Shown here: in pieces, positions 1-10,639 of the stretch
Numbering within the stretch: the first letter of the stretch is position 1
Layout: every line of letters starts with the position of its first letter
Assembly: GCA_033439255.1 (NCBI GenBank)
Contig: CM065882.1
Coordinates: forward strand, 1,054,001 to 1,118,000
Source of the DNA: Hericium rajendrae
Taxonomy: Eukaryota > Basidiomycota > Agaricomycetes > Russulales > Hericiaceae
Reading direction: 5' to 3'
DNA length: 64,000 nucleotides
Notes under the pieces: model-generated
Databases searched by the model: none
Told to the model about the DNA's origin: nothing
What the model saw: only the letters and a program-made list of their open reading frames with translations
Made by a program: the position numbers and the translations under genes

Positions 1-129
1 ATACCAAAGGTGACTTGGAGTTGGGGGATTTAGTGGTGGTAATTCACACCGTGACTGAGTTTGTAAAGAGCGGCTACAGCAACTTGAACTTGAATGTTCA
101 AGGCATTTATCTTCTTGCTAGAAAGCAGT
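1..129 (+). CDS. C-terminal end of a gene of unknown function (5' part outside window)
   Basis: An open frame enters from the left edge (codons from position 4) and stops at TGA 127-129, giving about 41 residues that end GIYLLARKQ. I do not recognise the family. The last third is nearly the same as the end of the minus-strand gene that stops near 20574 (there NLSLNI-stop-GVYLLARK), so the two are paralogues. In both places a Helitron Rep-helicase gene follows on the same strand within about 240 bases. The ending resembles a beta-rich domain (GDLVVVIHTV...), and a looser match occurs near 26690 in the plus-strand gene. It may be a Helitron-borne accessory gene, but the left end of that Helitron is not visible. 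Confidence 0.55.
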
Positions 130-365
130 GATAGATTAGACAGTTCATTATTGACTGAGTTGCTTAATTTTGTTACGCTCTTCAATTAGACTTTACTTTT
201 ACGCTCTTCAAATAGACTTTGCTTTTTCTGACTTTGTTTTGAAAGCGTGGTGTGAACTAAAAATAAATTTTGTTTAAAAATAAACTCTGTTGCTGTTAAG
301 TACCAGAGTTCGATGGATGAGGTAGAGATCTCCCTTTTTCTAGTAGTCATCAACGCCGCCACTGC
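130..365 (+). promoter_or_regulatory. Intergenic region upstream of the Helitron Rep-helicase gene
   Basis: There is no convincing ORF. The stretch is AT-rich and contains two near-copies of TTACGCTCTTCAAWTAGACTT (around 172-225). Near 317 it has GAGGTAGAGATC, which also occurs (reverse strand, near 20400) upstream of the second Helitron remnant, so this is probably the shared promoter or leader of the Rep-helicase gene. I cannot place a TATA box or transcription start. Confidence 0.35.
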
Positions 366-1984
366 ATGCATATCACAAAGCATTGTGTTGAAGGTTTGTG
401 GTCTCATTTGTGGCAAATCTTGATCAAAGGGTCAGTGTTAAAGAACACATGCAGAATGGCTCAGGAGCTCGTGTTAAAGAACACATATAATATGGCTAAA
501 GAGCTTATGGTTAAAGAGACCATACGTCTTTGGATAATTATGCTAATCTCAACAATAGTGTTATGTTTGTGGATAGTGATACATACCATGCTTTTACACA
601 AGATAAGTTCAGTTTTAAAACATGTTCAATGGCGATTGAAGGTTTTAGTACATAAGACAACTGATATAATCTGTAACAACTCCTTATCAAGTTATAATAA
701 CCAACGAGGTGGTGCTAGACAGGACCCTGCAAATTGGTCATATAATGAAATTGTTGATTTTATATTAGATCCTATGCATTTTGAAGAAAATACAATGTGG
801 AGTTTTGTTTCTCATAGCATAGATTATACATCAATGACAGATAATAGTGTTCAAACTACTGTCCCAGTTTCAAAGCTGATAAAATTGAACAAAGCTATGC
901 TTGTGACTTTATGTCTGCAGCATAAGATAAATGCAAATGGTAGAAATAGTCTCAATGAATTGCAAAGTAAATTGAAAAGACATTGTTGCAAGAGTGATAG
1001 ATGTGAAAAATACATTACAGTATTTCAAGTGTGTGAAAAGGGTAATAATGCAAAATGCAAAAGATATAGAGCTAATAAAAAGCAAGACAAAAATTTAAAT
1101 AGTAATATCAATAAATCATTTCCTCCAATTCCTCCTTCAAAAAAACTTATTGAAGACATTGTTTCTGCTTATTGTAAAGATATTCAACCAAATATGATAT
1201 TAGAGGGCTCATGTGCTGTTTGTGATTTACTTACTCCGATTAAAAATCTTTCTAATCTTTCTCAACATGATCTTGATTTTTCTATTCTTGAAAGCAACAA
1301 TACATTTGTTGCAAGGCAAGAAAGATATACCTCATCTGATCCTATACAGCCTTGTGAAGGGCCAATTATGAATACGTACTCAGAAGATATCTGTGATACT
1401 TGTCTGAAAGATTTGAAAAAGAAAAAGACACCAAAAGGAGCTTTGATAAATGGCAATTGGATAGGTGAGATTCCAAAACAGCTACAGGACCTTAGTTGGA
1501 CTGAAAAAATGCTTATTTCTAGGGTGTGTCACAACAGATGCATTGTACGTGTAAACAAATCTGGCTTGCATAAAATGTCTGCAAATGCTGTTTTCTTTTC
1601 TACTCCTATGCCTAAAGTATATGCAAAGCTTCCACCTAGTCTTGATGAGCTAGATGAAGTGATGGCTTTTATTTACATAGGACAGACTCAGCCTACCAAA
1701 AAAGATTTCAAGCGGACTCCTCTCTTAGTTCGAAGAAATAAAGTGGCTCATGCCTTGGAATGGTTGAAGCTTAATCATATTGATTATGCTGACTTGGATA
1801 TATCTTATGAAAATTTAAATACATATCCAGAAGATGTTCCTGCAGTAGTTGTAGAATGCAAAATTGCAGACAATGCCACTGAGCCTGGAATGATGTCTGT
1901 ATCTGATGAACCTATTGAAGGTGTAGAGTCAGGTATTTGTCCTTTCATTGTACATGGACTAACAGGAGGAGATCTGAAAAAAAG
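366..1984 (+). pseudogene. Helitron Rep-helicase, N-terminal part (DUF6570-like region), first reading-frame segment
   Basis: The frame opens at ATG 366 and runs on to a stop at 2024, but homology leaves it at the A-run near 1977-1984. The first 110 residues include a hydrophobic stretch and may be leader rather than protein; the recognisable part starts around NWSYNEIVDFI (about 735). It then shows the cysteine-rich DUF6570-like region typical of fungal Helitron helicases (CAVCDLL, CDTCLKDLKK, then NGNWIGEIP and LTWTEKMLI-like motifs near 1450-1520). The Rep-domain sequence resumes in another frame with TQQLRAIALQH, so a single-base indel in the A-run separates the two. The true start is uncertain. 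Confidence 0.85.
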
Positions 1985-4225
1985 ACCACTCAACAACTTA
2001 GAGCTATTGCTTTACAGCATATGAGAGGCAAAGACAATAGAGCTTTAGGCATAGGGCAAGCTGCAAATCCTGAGTCAATATATAACAATCCTCAGCTATA
2101 TCCTCAGATATTTCCATGGTTGTTTCCATATGGACTAGGTGGCATTGGTAACAAAAATGGCAGTGTTAAGATATCAGATCAAGCAAGAAAAGGAAATCTA
2201 TTGATGTATTATGATAAAAGATTTCAGTATGAGGCTATGTTTCCCCTGGTATGTATTAATCATAATCAGATTAAAGACAGTACCACTGGTGGCTATCTCT
2301 TAGCCAAAAAAGCTAATTTTTCTAATATAGCAGACAGACTCATGTCTGTAAATCCAGAGGTTCTAAGTCAACTTATAGATAGATTGGCTGAGGGAGAAAG
2401 AGTACAGCCAGAAACAGAAGAAGAAAAACTCTGCTATCAAATCATCAATGACTTAGATCATGTTGCTCATCATGTGCAAGGTTCAAAGACTGGTCGAAAA
2501 TACATGAGAAATGAGATCTGGTCGCTTATATCATATTTGGGTGCTCCCTCTTGGTTTATAACATTTGCACCAGCTGATCTTAAACATCCAATCTGTCTTT
2601 ATTTTGCTGACAAGGACTTGAAATTATATCCAAAGCTTTATGAAAAAGATGAGCAGTTCCGTCTCATTGCTAGCAATCCAGTAGCAGGAGCTAGATTTTT
2701 TAAACTCATGGTGGACTTGTTTATCAAGCATGTGCTAAGATTCAATGACAAAGAAAGAGGTTTATATGGCAAGACTGCTGGATACTATGGTACTGTAGAA
2801 CAACAAGGCCGTCTTAGCCTTCATCTTCATACTATAATCTGGATTCAAAATTCTCTGTCCCCTCAGGAAATACGTGATAGAATTTTGGATCCTACATCTG
2901 AGTTTCAAAAAGAGATGATCAGATATTTAGAAAGTTGTCATCAAGGTGAGTTTATTGATAGCACTATGGCCAAAGTGGAAAATGATATGATAAAACAAAT
3001 GGAAAAGAATTCTGATTATGTTGAATCAACTCAAGTGTTGCCAGAAGCACCACCACAGCCATGCAAAACACATGTGATAAATGATCAAACACCTCTAGTT
3101 CCAAATTCAGATGATGAACATGTAAATGATAAATTTGTAAATGATTGTAGCAATTGTCAAAAAACATGCTCTTGGTGGGCACATTTCAAAAAAAGAGTCA
3201 ATGAACTATTATATTTATCAAATATTCACGACTGTGGCAGAGGAGGTTGTAAGAATAAAAAATATGACAGTTGCAAAGCTCGATTTCCAAGAGAGACTTA
3301 TCCAGCTTCTTTAATAGATCAAGATAGTGGCAGTATTATCATGAAAAAAGGAGAGGCCATGCTCAATACATTCTCAACACCTTTGACATATCTTTTGGGT
3401 TGTAACACAGATGTAACTAGTATGCTTTCTGGAACAAGTATTAAATCTATTATTGCATATATCACTGACTACATTACCAAGTCACCTTTGAACACTCATG
3501 TCATGTTTCAGGCTATCCGCAGTGTATTTGATAAAAATACTACTTATATTGGTGGTGATAATTCTAGACAAGAAAAGGCAAGAAAGTTAATAGTTCAGAT
3601 AGTAAATTCTTTAACTGTAAAATTAGAAATGGGATCTCCCATGGCATGCATGTATCTCTTGTCTCATCCAGATCACTATACAAGTCACTTGTTTAAGGTT
3701 TTCTTTTGGAGTACATATATTAAACAAGTTAGCCAAGACTGGAATCAAATTGATGAGTTTCATGAGGATGTTCCTGATAAAGTGATAGTAAATCAAATTC
3801 AAGGAAAGTTAGTAGCTTTGTCTCCAATTCTTGATTACATGTATAGACCAAAAGAACTCAGTGATGTGACTTTGTATGATTGGGTACGTTTGTATGAAAA
3901 AAGACCTTTGAGTGGATTAAAAAAATCTAAGTCACAGTCTTTGAATGACAAATTAGAATCAAATCAAACATCAAATATGTCAAAAGATAGCAAGGATATA
4001 AATATGGATAATAGTAAAAAAAGTGATTTGAAAGAAGATAAAATGGATATTGATGAAGATGTTACACTTCAAATGCAAGAGGAGGAAGAAGTAGAAGAAG
4101 ATATGAAATACAATGATAATGATGATGATGAATATATATATCCAGATAATGCAGAGGAGGAGACAGAGGAGGAGGAGGATCCAGATGATGAAGATCATAA
4201 TTATAAAAATAGTAAACATAGTACA
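1985..4225 (+). pseudogene. Helitron Rep (HUH endonuclease) domain, second reading-frame segment
   Basis: The frame is open from 1937 to 4501; the homologous part starts after the frameshift near 1984. It contains the Helitron_like_N landmark YPQIFPWLFPYGLGG (near 2100) and the HUH metal-binding motif HLH, with His codons at 2822 and 2828. The paired catalytic tyrosines lie in AYITDYITK, with Tyr codons at 3458 and 3470, four codons apart as in Helitron Reps. The nicking and joining residues are therefore intact. A very acidic stretch (4078-4200, mostly E and D) follows. A second frameshift near the A-run at 4226-4232 moves the protein into the next frame. Confidence 0.88.
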
Positions 4226-5154
4226 AAAAAAGAATTCTTTCTAAAATGTTGTTTATTGAGCCACATCCTCAATCACACAGTCATTATATTTATAAATTTG
4301 ATGAGAGCAAAAGCAAAGTTCCAAACTTTACTGGAGGTGCATTGCCTAGAAGAGACAAAGAAAATAGAGAAGAATATTGCCAAACTATGCTCACATTATT
4401 TAAACCATGGAGATCTGGTCTTGACCTTAAGAACAAAGAACAATCATGGGATGATGCATTTGAGAAAAATAAATTTACTTTTAGGCAAAAGCAAGTTATG
4501 AACTTTTTTCAAATCAGATATGAATGCAATGATGCTAGAGATGACTTTTCTGCACAAAGAAAACAACATGATATGATAAATAGTTTTGGTGATAAGATTC
4601 TGGGCACATTTCAGCATGAGCTTGATGGTCAACATGATGAAGATGAAGCAACTGCCAACTGGGGTGTAGATAGTCTGACAGAAAAGCTTCAAGAAGAATG
4701 GGATGATATAGGTAAAAAGCAACAGAAAAGACTGGCAGATATGTATGAGATGCATAAGCTTATTCAAGGTACTAGATGGCCAAATCCAAGCAAAATAGAA
4801 CAGACAGAAAATGCTGTTGATGAGAATGTTATGTTATCCAAGTCTCAAAAGGAATGGAAAGCAACTCTAGCACGAGAAAAAGATATCATCTTGGCCAAAA
4901 GAGATCTTGAAGCTAGCAATGCAGAAAAGAATAATGATACTTCATATGGAGATCCTTATAATATAGATGAAGTCAAGTTGGTGAGCAGAGCATATTTAGA
5001 TTACAATTATCGTCCAAAAAACCCACAGGATAGATTAAACATCGATGAAATAGCTAAGACATTCACACTAAATGTTGAGCAATCAAGAGCATTCAAGATT
5101 ATTGCAAATCATGCTGTGACTCCACAGTCTGAGCAGCTTAAGATGTATTTAGGG
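4226..5154 (+). pseudogene. Helitron Rep-helicase linker and start of helicase, third reading-frame segment
   Basis: The frame is open from 4246 to 5160. It carries the conserved linker of fungal Helitron helicases (PNFTGGALPRRDKENREEYC, then LTLFKPWRSG and IRYECNDARDDF) and a charged coiled-coil-like region, ending in the sequence leading into the helicase Walker A. The frame breaks at LKMYLGV-stop: the next frame starts MTGTGKSQ, and family members read about YLGG-MTGTGKS across this point. A single base has probably been lost in the GGGG run at 5150-5154. No residue needed for helicase chemistry is missing; only continuity is lost. Confidence 0.82.
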
Positions 5155-5156
5155 GT

Positions 5157-7802
5157 ATGACTGGCACTGGCAAGTCACAAGTCATCAAAGCTATGACCAA
5201 GTTTTTTGAGCAGAGACAAGAGTCTTACAAATTTTTGATTATGGCACCCACTGGAGCTGCAGCAGCTTTGATAGGAGGATCAACATACCATTCTATGTTG
5301 GCTATCAATAAATTTCAACCAGAAGGAGGCAAAGGTGTATCTACTCTAGCTGACATCCGTACCAGGCTCCAACATGTTCAGTACATCTTTCTAGATGAGG
5401 TGTCTATGGTAGATTGCAATAGTTTGTACAATATAAGTGCCCAAATGAGCAGTGCACTCAAAGTAGAAGATCAGCCTTTTGGAGGTGTGAACATCATTCT
5501 TGCTGGTGACTTTGCACAACTGCCTCCTCCTGCTAATAGTGCCTTGTACAGCCAGGATGTAGATACTGTAATTCACACCACTCATTCTCATTTAAAACAA
5601 AAAGCTTGTTTAGGAAAAGCATTGTGGCATCAGTTTGTGACTGTAGTAATTCTGAGAGAAAATATGCGTCAGAAGACTCAGACACCTGATGATGCTAGGT
5701 TTAGAACAGCTTTAGAAAATATGAGATATAAATATTGTACAGAGGATGATATCAACCTTCTTAGATCTAGAATTACTGGTCCTGGAGGTAAAAGACCTAA
5801 TATTTCAGATCCTCAGTTTAGAAATGTATCTATTATTACATCATTCAACATTCAAAGAGATGAAATTAATTTGATAGGAACAAATCGATGTGAGAGAGAG
5901 TCAGGCCAGAAGCTTGTACACTTTTACTCTATAGATAGATGGCACAAAGTTGATGAATCTTTATCAAGTCAAAAAAAGAAAAACTTGTACAATGATCCTA
6001 TAAGAGCAAACAATCAAATTCACATTAACTTGCAAAGAAAACTATGGGAGTTGATTCCTTCTATGACTAAACATTATGCAGGAAAGCTGTCTCTATGTAT
6101 AGGTATGCCTGTCATGCTTAAACACAATGAGGCAACTGAGATGTGTGTTACCAATGGAGCTGAAGGTGTGGTGGTAGGATGGAAGTGCCACACTGGCATT
6201 GATGACAAGCTTGTGTTAGATGTAGTCTTTGTAAGATTGACTTGTGCACCTAAGCTAGTGCAACTGACAGGACTGCCTCTGAATGTGGTTCCTATTTCTA
6301 GAGTAGAAGACAAAATAAAATGCTTTATGCCAAATGACAAAGAAATATGGATTAGTAGATCACAGATCCCTATTCTACCTAACTTTTCAATGACAGACTA
6401 TGCTTCTCAGGGAAGAACAAGAATATTCAATGTGGTTGATATTCAAAACTGTAGAGATCAAAGAGGAGTGTACACTGCTTTGTCTAGAAGTTCAAGTATT
6501 GCTGGAACAGCTATTCTTCAGCAATTTAATACTGACAAAATTAAAGGAAGACTTCCTGGATATTTAAGATCAGAATTCAGAGAGCTTGAGCTTCTAGATG
6601 AAATAACTCGTCTTCAATATTACAAAAAACTATCTACAATTATTGATGCTCCTACTAGAACAGCCCGCATCCAGCAGTATCAGCTTTGGAAGGGAACTGA
6701 CTATGTGCCATCAAATGTACCTGCTCCACTTAAATGGACAAAATTAGATCCTTTTGAGACTAAAAAGAACACAGAAGATGCAGAATGGACCATTTTAGTC
6801 AAGCACAGAAAAGAAAATACAAAGATTGTAGATAAGCCCTATAACTCAAAAAAAAGAAAGCTAGCAACATTTGAAGACAATCCAAAAAGCTTTGAAACTG
6901 CAAGTGGAACACAAGCATTAAATGAGATTAGTAAAGAAGGTGCTGATAAGAGAAAGGTAAAAAAACACAAAACAAATGAAGCTTCAAAGGTGAAATTTTC
7001 TTCTCCCATTGGATTGAAATGGTGTGGTCGAACTTGGAGCTGTGCATATGATACATTATTTACCATCCTTTATCATATTTTTAGAACAAAAAGAGATCTT
7101 TGGGAAGATCACTTAGCAAATTTGAACAATTACTGTATGGCATTAAATAATGGCTGGATTGATTCAGCAGATCCTGACTTGGAGTTAATAAGAAAAGACG
7201 TTAGAGCTCTACTAACATATGTTGATTGTAACAAATTTCCAAATCAGCAAGGAGTGGGAACTGACATTAGAGAGTTGGCCTCTATTATGCTTGGATGTCA
7301 AACAGATGTAGGATATGTAGAAGACAATTGTACATCTTGTGAGTATTCTGTGACTGAAAATGTTCATAATCTTGTATGGCATATTCCTAGCTTGTCTGCA
7401 GACTCAAATACTGCTAGTGAATTAGGAAAAATTATGAATGGAATTAGTATGAAAAAATGCCCTCAGTGCAATAGTGCACTTCATACCACTACTATTTTTA
7501 CCAATAACAGTCCACCATTGATAGCAGTAGAACTTGACTATCACAACCCTAAAATAAATCACACATTTACTATGAAACATCACACAGACAATGAAAAGAC
7601 AACATTTAAACTTGTAGCTATAGTGTATTTTGGAGATGTTCATTTTACTGCAAGAATTATTGATAAAGGAAAAAGAATCTGGTACTATGATGGAGCAACA
7701 ACTGGCAGACAATGTGAGTTTGAAGGTATACTATCAGGTTTTGGCAATTTGCATTATGCAAAAGAGAAGGAAGCAAGTTTACTTATTTATGCACCTTCAT
7801 AA
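5157..7802 (+). pseudogene. Helitron PIF1-type helicase fused to a USP/C19-like cysteine protease domain
   Basis: Open for 881 codons. The helicase is PIF1/RecD-like: Walker A GTGKS (residues 3-7), APTGAAA (30-36), Walker B FLDEVSM (D80, E81), then AGDFAQLPP and, further on, SQGRT and YTALSRSSS. It unwinds DNA during rolling-circle transposition. From about residue 618 a second domain starts at GLKWCGRTWSCAYDTL, which reads as the Cys box of ubiquitin-specific proteases (Cys629). Two CxxC pairs (NCTSCEY and KKCPQCN) fit the zinc finger of USPs. DVHFTARI (His829) followed by WYYDG (Asp845) fits the His box, so the expected catalytic triad is present. The segment is called a pseudogene only because frameshifts cut it off from the Rep domain; the 881-codon stretch itself is undamaged. 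Codon 1 here is not a true start. Confidence 0.87.
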
Positions 7803-7822
7803 AATATACTAGCTAACAATGA

Positions 7823-7869
7823 AAAAGGAATCGTCTTGCCGTGCGAAGCATCGGCCCTCTTCCACCAAG
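7823..7869 (+). repeat. Helitron right terminus with terminal hairpin
   Basis: AAAGGAATCGT, a short spacer, a hairpin with arms GCCG-TGC and GCATCGGC, then 14 bases ending CCAAG. Close copies lie at 13391-13437 (reverse), 23182-23226, 38925-38967, 47507-47553 (reverse) and 63217-63262. The AAGGAATCGT block is the inverted repeat of the left-end block ACGATTCCTT but lies about 35 bases inside the element on this side, so the terminal repeats are asymmetric. Confidence 0.8.
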
Positions 7870-8557
7870 TGAATACAAGGGCAAGACCAAAATGGTCCAA
7901 ATTGATCTCCGGTGATGGCTCCAGGAGACACGTTGTCAACCCAGCGGCGACGTCCATGAGCACTTCAATTTGTTGCTTTGTATGAAGGAAGAATTAGCAG
8001 GCATGGGAGCTAAACTAATTGACACCAATTTCACTGCCATAATTTTATCCTTGCTCCTCACTGACTACAATCCTGTCCTCTCAGCAATGCTCTCAGCTGC
8101 TTGTATCACTGGAAAGACCATCCTGCCAATGACCATCATTTCTCATGTCGATGAGGAATTTGATCATCATGCGATCAAGGCCCGGCTCAACAAGGTTAAT
8201 ACAGTGCTCATCGTGGGATCCGATCCAAAGAAATGTGGCACTAGCCAAGGCATGTGTGGCAACAGCAATGGCAGTAGCTCTGGCATGAAGAACAATGTCA
8301 AGTGCTCAAACTGCAGACACTATTTTCACAGCACCACTAATTGCTGGCAGAAAGGAGGCAGAAAGAAGGGGCAGGGATCTGATAGGAAGGGCAAGAGCAG
8401 CAGGAAAGACAAGGACAGCAATGAGAAAGGTACAGCAAATGTGGCTGCCACCCTCGAGACCCATTTTGCTTTCTCAGCACTAGCTGCCACGGTTCCCGAC
8501 TCAGCGCTGATGCAATGCATCAACATCAGCACCAGTCACTACTACTCCTCTTTCTGA
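7870..8557 (+). pseudogene. Copia Gag (UBN2-like) with CCHC zinc knuckle
   Basis: Homology to basidiomycete copia Gag starts at the Helitron junction (EYKGKTKMVQ). A frameshift near 7945 separates this from the long frame 7970-8557, which contains MKEELAGMGAKL and DEEFDHHAIK. The C-terminal zinc knuckle is CSNCRHYFHSTTNC, an exact C-x2-C-x4-H-x4-C, the RNA-binding module of retroviral-type nucleocapsids. A lysine/serine/glycine-rich tail follows. Confidence 0.83.
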
Positions 8558-9131
8558 TCAGAATTCTTGAACTTCCATCAGATTGCACCTAAACCGATTA
8601 TCACCACTGACAAGCATGTCTTCTTCGTGACAGGCTGTGGTGATGTAATTATTACCTTCTCAAATGGTGACACAGTCACCAGGATCACCCTGAAGGATGT
8701 ACTGTACCATTTCGATCATAGGCTCATGGGGGTTGAGCTGTGACTGAGAACTTAGTAGGCTCATTTGGTCTCTTAGGCTCACAACAGGCTGTGACCCATG
8801 ACCAAAATAAAATAGGCTCACTCATCCCTTATGTTTTCGGGGATTTGCAGGCTCATATGCTTGGAGACATCTCATATTATCTTGTTGTGAATGCTCAGAC
8901 AGCTTGAACATGTAATGAGATGATTTTAGCCCTCCACAAAGGTCTTGCATTACACTGAGAAAATTTTAATTTTAATTTAATTATAATCAAAATTTGGTCA
9001 CAGATATCGATGAGGCTCATCAGACCTTGTGACTAGTGACAAAGTGGTGATTAGGCATAGCTCAAGGGTCCCTGTGACCTGTAACATGAGCTTACGATCA
9101 AAATGGTACAGTACTGTACACGCTGAGCATA
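8558..9131 (+). pseudogene. Copia protease region remnant, split by a 410-bp insertion
   Basis: After the Gag frame ends, translated sequence reads ITTDKHVFFVTGCGDVIITF and then TRITLKDVLY, the region before the GAG-pre-integrase segment in these elements. The catalytic DSG/DTG motif of the protease is not visible. At codon LY the frame is interrupted by the TIR element 8702-9111. It resumes at 9112 with TLSIVFTLISISR, in the same frame once the insertion and one TA are removed. Confidence 0.7.
8702..9111. mobile_element. 410-bp TIR transposon (MITE) in the copia protease region
   Basis: Terminal inverted repeats of about 27 bp start CTGTACCATTT and continue YGATCRTARGCTCATG, with few mismatches. 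The flanks are TA at 8700-8701 and 9112-9113; removing the element and one TA restores the copia frame (GAT GTA CTG TAC ACG). Because the ends are palindromic (GTAC), a 4-bp GTAC duplication explains the data equally well. There is no ORF. TA plus this end structure fits a Tc1/mariner-like MITE, as an inference. Confidence 0.8.
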
Positions 9132-10135
9132 GTGTTTACCCTGATTTCAATCAGCCGCATTAATGCATTGGGCTTTTTGACAATGTTCTATGATGGACAT
9201 TGCCAGATTTGCAGTTCCGCCAGACAAACCATCACATGCATCCTGCGTGACAACAACCTCTACAAATTTACTAGTCCTGCAGATGCACTCGCACATGTGC
9301 TAGCTTCCATTGTGGCCGTCGATGACCATAGTGCCAATCTCATGCTGTCCACTGCTGACCTTCATCACCAGCTAGGCCATATGTCAATTGATGCTGCAAA
9401 GTCTCTAATCAAGCATGGCATGATCACTGGCATTAATCTCGATGATCTGATCCAGGAGATGGAACTCTGCTGAGCTTATGTCCAAGCAAAAATCTAGCAT
9501 GTGCCATTTCCAAAAGAATGCACGTGGCCTCGATCGACAATCTATGGCAAACTTGTATCATCTGATCTATTCAGCCCTGCTCACATCGCATCCCTTGCCG
9601 GACATTGGTATGCTATGACATTATTAGACGATACAACCTATGAGGTCCTCATCTCATTCCTCCAGCACAAGAGCGAAGCTTTCGACAAATATGTGAACTA
9701 CGAGAAATTTGTCCAAGTTCATTGGAGGGTCTCTGTAATACAGACTTTCTGTTCTGACCAAGGTGGCAAGTACACCAGCCTCGCATTCAAAGATCATCTC
9801 ATGAAGCAAGGCACACATCATGAAAAGACAGTCCATGGTCCATGACTTGTCTTCACAGAATGGTGCCGCAGAACTTTTTTTTCTGCATGAGCGTCACATG
9901 CATGCTCGCAATGCTATTGGCCGTGGGACTCCCTAAATTCCTCTGGGCCACTGTGATGCAACATGCCATGTGGCTTTGGAACTGCACCAGAGGAAAGATC
10001 ACTGGCAACCAAACCCGATATGAATGGGCATTCAGCGAGAAACCAGACCTGTTGGACCTGCATGAATGGGAATGCCCCATCTGGGTCTGCATTGAGAACT
10101 GACCAAAGCTTGACGAATGTGCCGACAAAGGGAAG
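9132..10135 (+). pseudogene. Copia GAG-pre-integrase and integrase core
   Basis: The pre-integrase motif is LHHQLGHMSIDAAKSLIKHG (near 9360-9420). The integrase core follows, including DLFSPAH, TLLDDTTYE and FCSDQGGKYTS, where the aspartates sit at the expected catalytic places. Stops occur near 9471, 9497 and 9843, and a frame change near 9845 leads to LPKFLWATVMQHAMWLWNCT and GNQTRYEWAFSEKPDLLDLH, typical of the integrase C-terminus in fungal copia. No intact integrase can be made. Confidence 0.83.
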
Positions 10136-10639
10136 TTCGTCAGCTACAGCAGCAAGAGCAAAGGAATAGTAGTATATTGGCCCTGCAAGCACTCGATCAC
10201 TGTCGAGTGCAATGTCGTTTGAGATGACGTTGCACTGCTGCCGATGACTGACATGCCCACGGATGATTGGCTAATTGAACTTTTTGACGGTCGTGCTCCA
10301 GAGGAGTGGGTCGCCATTGACGGGGACAATGCTGCACTGAGAGATACCCCCACAACAGACCATACTGTCCCAGAGGCCGACCAACTGCCTCCAGACCACA
10401 TGTCACCAACTGTCGCAGAGCAAGCCCTGCATGACGTGCCAGCTGACACTCTGCCTGACGTGATGAATGTGCCTGCAACTTGCCAGAGTGAGCCTCCACC
10501 TATGATAGAACATGCCGCTGCACTACAGACCCCATTGCTAGTGCATACGCACAGTGAACCACCAACTGTGCTGGATGCATCTCAAGCACAGTGCATATTG
10601 TACCTTCCTGCTACGTCTGTTTACTTCAAGCTAGTACTA
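10136..10639 (+). pseudogene. Copia polyprotein region between integrase and reverse transcriptase
   Basis: The sequence reads FVSYSSKSKGIVVYWPCKHS, the usual link after integrase, then a proline-, aspartate- and threonine-rich low-complexity stretch (frame open 10244-10639). No reverse transcriptase motif (such as YVDD) follows, because the copia sequence ends where the TAGGGACCGAC element begins. Confidence 0.65.

Larger units (their letters stand above)
130..7869 (+). mobile_element. Autonomous Helitron (Rep-helicase type), left end not located
   Basis: A rolling-circle transposon coding for a Rep endonuclease-helicase. The right end is clear: after the ORF comes AAAAAGGAATCGT, then the hairpin GCCGTGC-GAA-GCATCGGC (about 7838-7855), then CCTCTTCCACCAAG ending at 7869. 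The same end closes at least five non-autonomous elements in this window. The next bases (TGAATACAAGGGC) read as copia gag, so the Helitron inserted into a copia element. The matching left end (TTACGATTCC plus a hairpin) is not seen between 1 and 366, so the element probably starts outside the window and may include the gene ending at 129. The start given here is only a lower bound. Confidence 0.75.
7870..10639 (+). mobile_element. Ty1/copia retrotransposon, broken and truncated
   Basis: Gag, a protease-region remnant and integrase follow in copia order (integrase before reverse transcriptase). The 5' part was separated by the Helitron, and everything after the integrase C-terminus (reverse transcriptase, RNase H, 3' LTR) is missing, replaced at 10640 by another element. 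No LTR is visible. Frameshifts and stops in every domain show it is dead. Base composition (about 50% GC) differs from the AT-rich Helitron next to it. Confidence 0.85.

Noticed and set aside
8702-9111. An intron of the copia element
   Set aside because: No GT-AG ends; instead it has 27-bp inverted repeats and a target duplication, so it is a transposon.
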